From: Achromobacter xylosoxidans
Lineage (GTDB): Bacteria > Pseudomonadota > Gammaproteobacteria > Burkholderiales > Burkholderiaceae_B
Assembly: GCF_002192695.1 (NCBI RefSeq)
Contig: NZ_MTLG01000125.1
Span: 124,001 to 188,000 of the forward strand
Reading direction: 5' to 3'
DNA length: 64,000 bases
Part shown: positions 63,780 to 64,000 of the stretch, in pieces
How the letters are laid out: the number at the start of each line of letters is the position of its first letter
How positions within the stretch are numbered: position 1 is the stretch's first letter
Translations under genes and position numbers: made by a program
The notes under the pieces: model-generated
What the model was told of the DNA's origin: nothing
The model's input: the letters and a program-made list of their open reading frames with translations, nothing else
Databases searched by the model: none

Positions 63780-63931
63780 GGCCACTCTCCTTGCGCCGCA
63801 AGAGGTGGCTATTGGAATCCATGCCTATGCCTGTCCCGGGGCGATGCGGCATCTTGGACTGTCGGCGCGGGTCTGCAAACGTCCAGTTTCACATATGCAA
63901 ATGCCATAAAGGCATGGTTCCCGCCGCCTGT

Positions 63932-64000
63932 TCAACGCGTGGCCGTCGCCAGCCGCACGGCCAGTCCGATGAACACCAGCGCGGCGATCCGGTTCAGCCA
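63932..64000 (-). CDS. LysE/RhtB-type exporter, C-terminal end (partial)
   Basis: The last 22 codons read WLNRIAALVFIGLAVRLA then TATR and stop. This hydrophobic end is typical of LysE/RhtB amino acid exporters. The rest lies beyond the window. Confidence 0.65.
   Translation of the reverse strand, partial: WLNRIAALVFIGLAVRLATATR

Overview
The window is high-GC DNA whose gene content fits a betaproteobacterium of the family Alcaligenaceae, most likely Achromobacter or a close Bordetella relative. Grounds: four Bug/TctC-type periplasmic receptors, a TAXI-TRAP transporter, a D-threonine aldolase carrying the K59/H347/D349 residues known from the Achromobacter xylosoxidans enzyme at the same positions, and a LiuR-type leucine catabolic regulon. 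No rRNA, tRNA or CRISPR array was found.

Layout. 0-2.7 kb: end of a membrane GDYXXLXY protein, gluQ and smg. 2.8-8.8 kb: a TAXI TRAP transporter divergent from a D-threonine aldolase operon. 8.8-14.3 kb: small stress-type proteins (entericidin, CsbD, a Pro/Gly-rich protein, YegP), a PAS-LuxR regulator, a Bug receptor and an acetylornithine-type aminotransferase. 14.3-24.3 kb: an accessory island. It holds a Fic protein lacking the catalytic His behind a four-copy operator, then three one-strand modules: a TIR-like NADase candidate, a reverse transcriptase translationally coupled to a RecB-type nuclease, and a 1203-residue YobI/KAP-like NTPase. Each module ends just upstream of a copy of the same short repeat. 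Beside them is a phage-immunity-like C4 antisense RNA with two complementary target sites. 24.3-37.9 kb: ordinary accessory metabolism, small membrane and lipoproteins, regulators and an MFS pump. 37.9-43.4 kb: a Fur-boxed FecI/FecR/TonB-receptor iron uptake set and an MFS transporter. 43.5-49.5 kb: a LysR gene and an operon joining a CGSC (UGSC-family) protein, a partner with a C-terminal Cys pair, a CoA-transferase, a Bug receptor and a thioredoxin reductase. 50.1-62.7 kb: leucine/isovalerate catabolism (isovaleryl-CoA dehydrogenase, AceK, thiolase, methylcrotonyl-CoA carboxylase) with LiuR and two LiuR-type palindromes, plus an M20 amidohydrolase/Bug pair. 62.7-64 kb: a further Bug receptor and the tail of a LysE-type exporter.

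How parts work together. The RT, nuclease, TIR and NTPase genes look like a stacked anti-phage defence island next to a prophage or satellite immunity remnant. The liu cluster would convert isovaleryl-CoA toward HMG-CoA products under LiuR control, although hydratase and lyase genes are absent here. The CGSC operon looks like an undescribed thiol-redox catabolic pathway that brings its own reductase.
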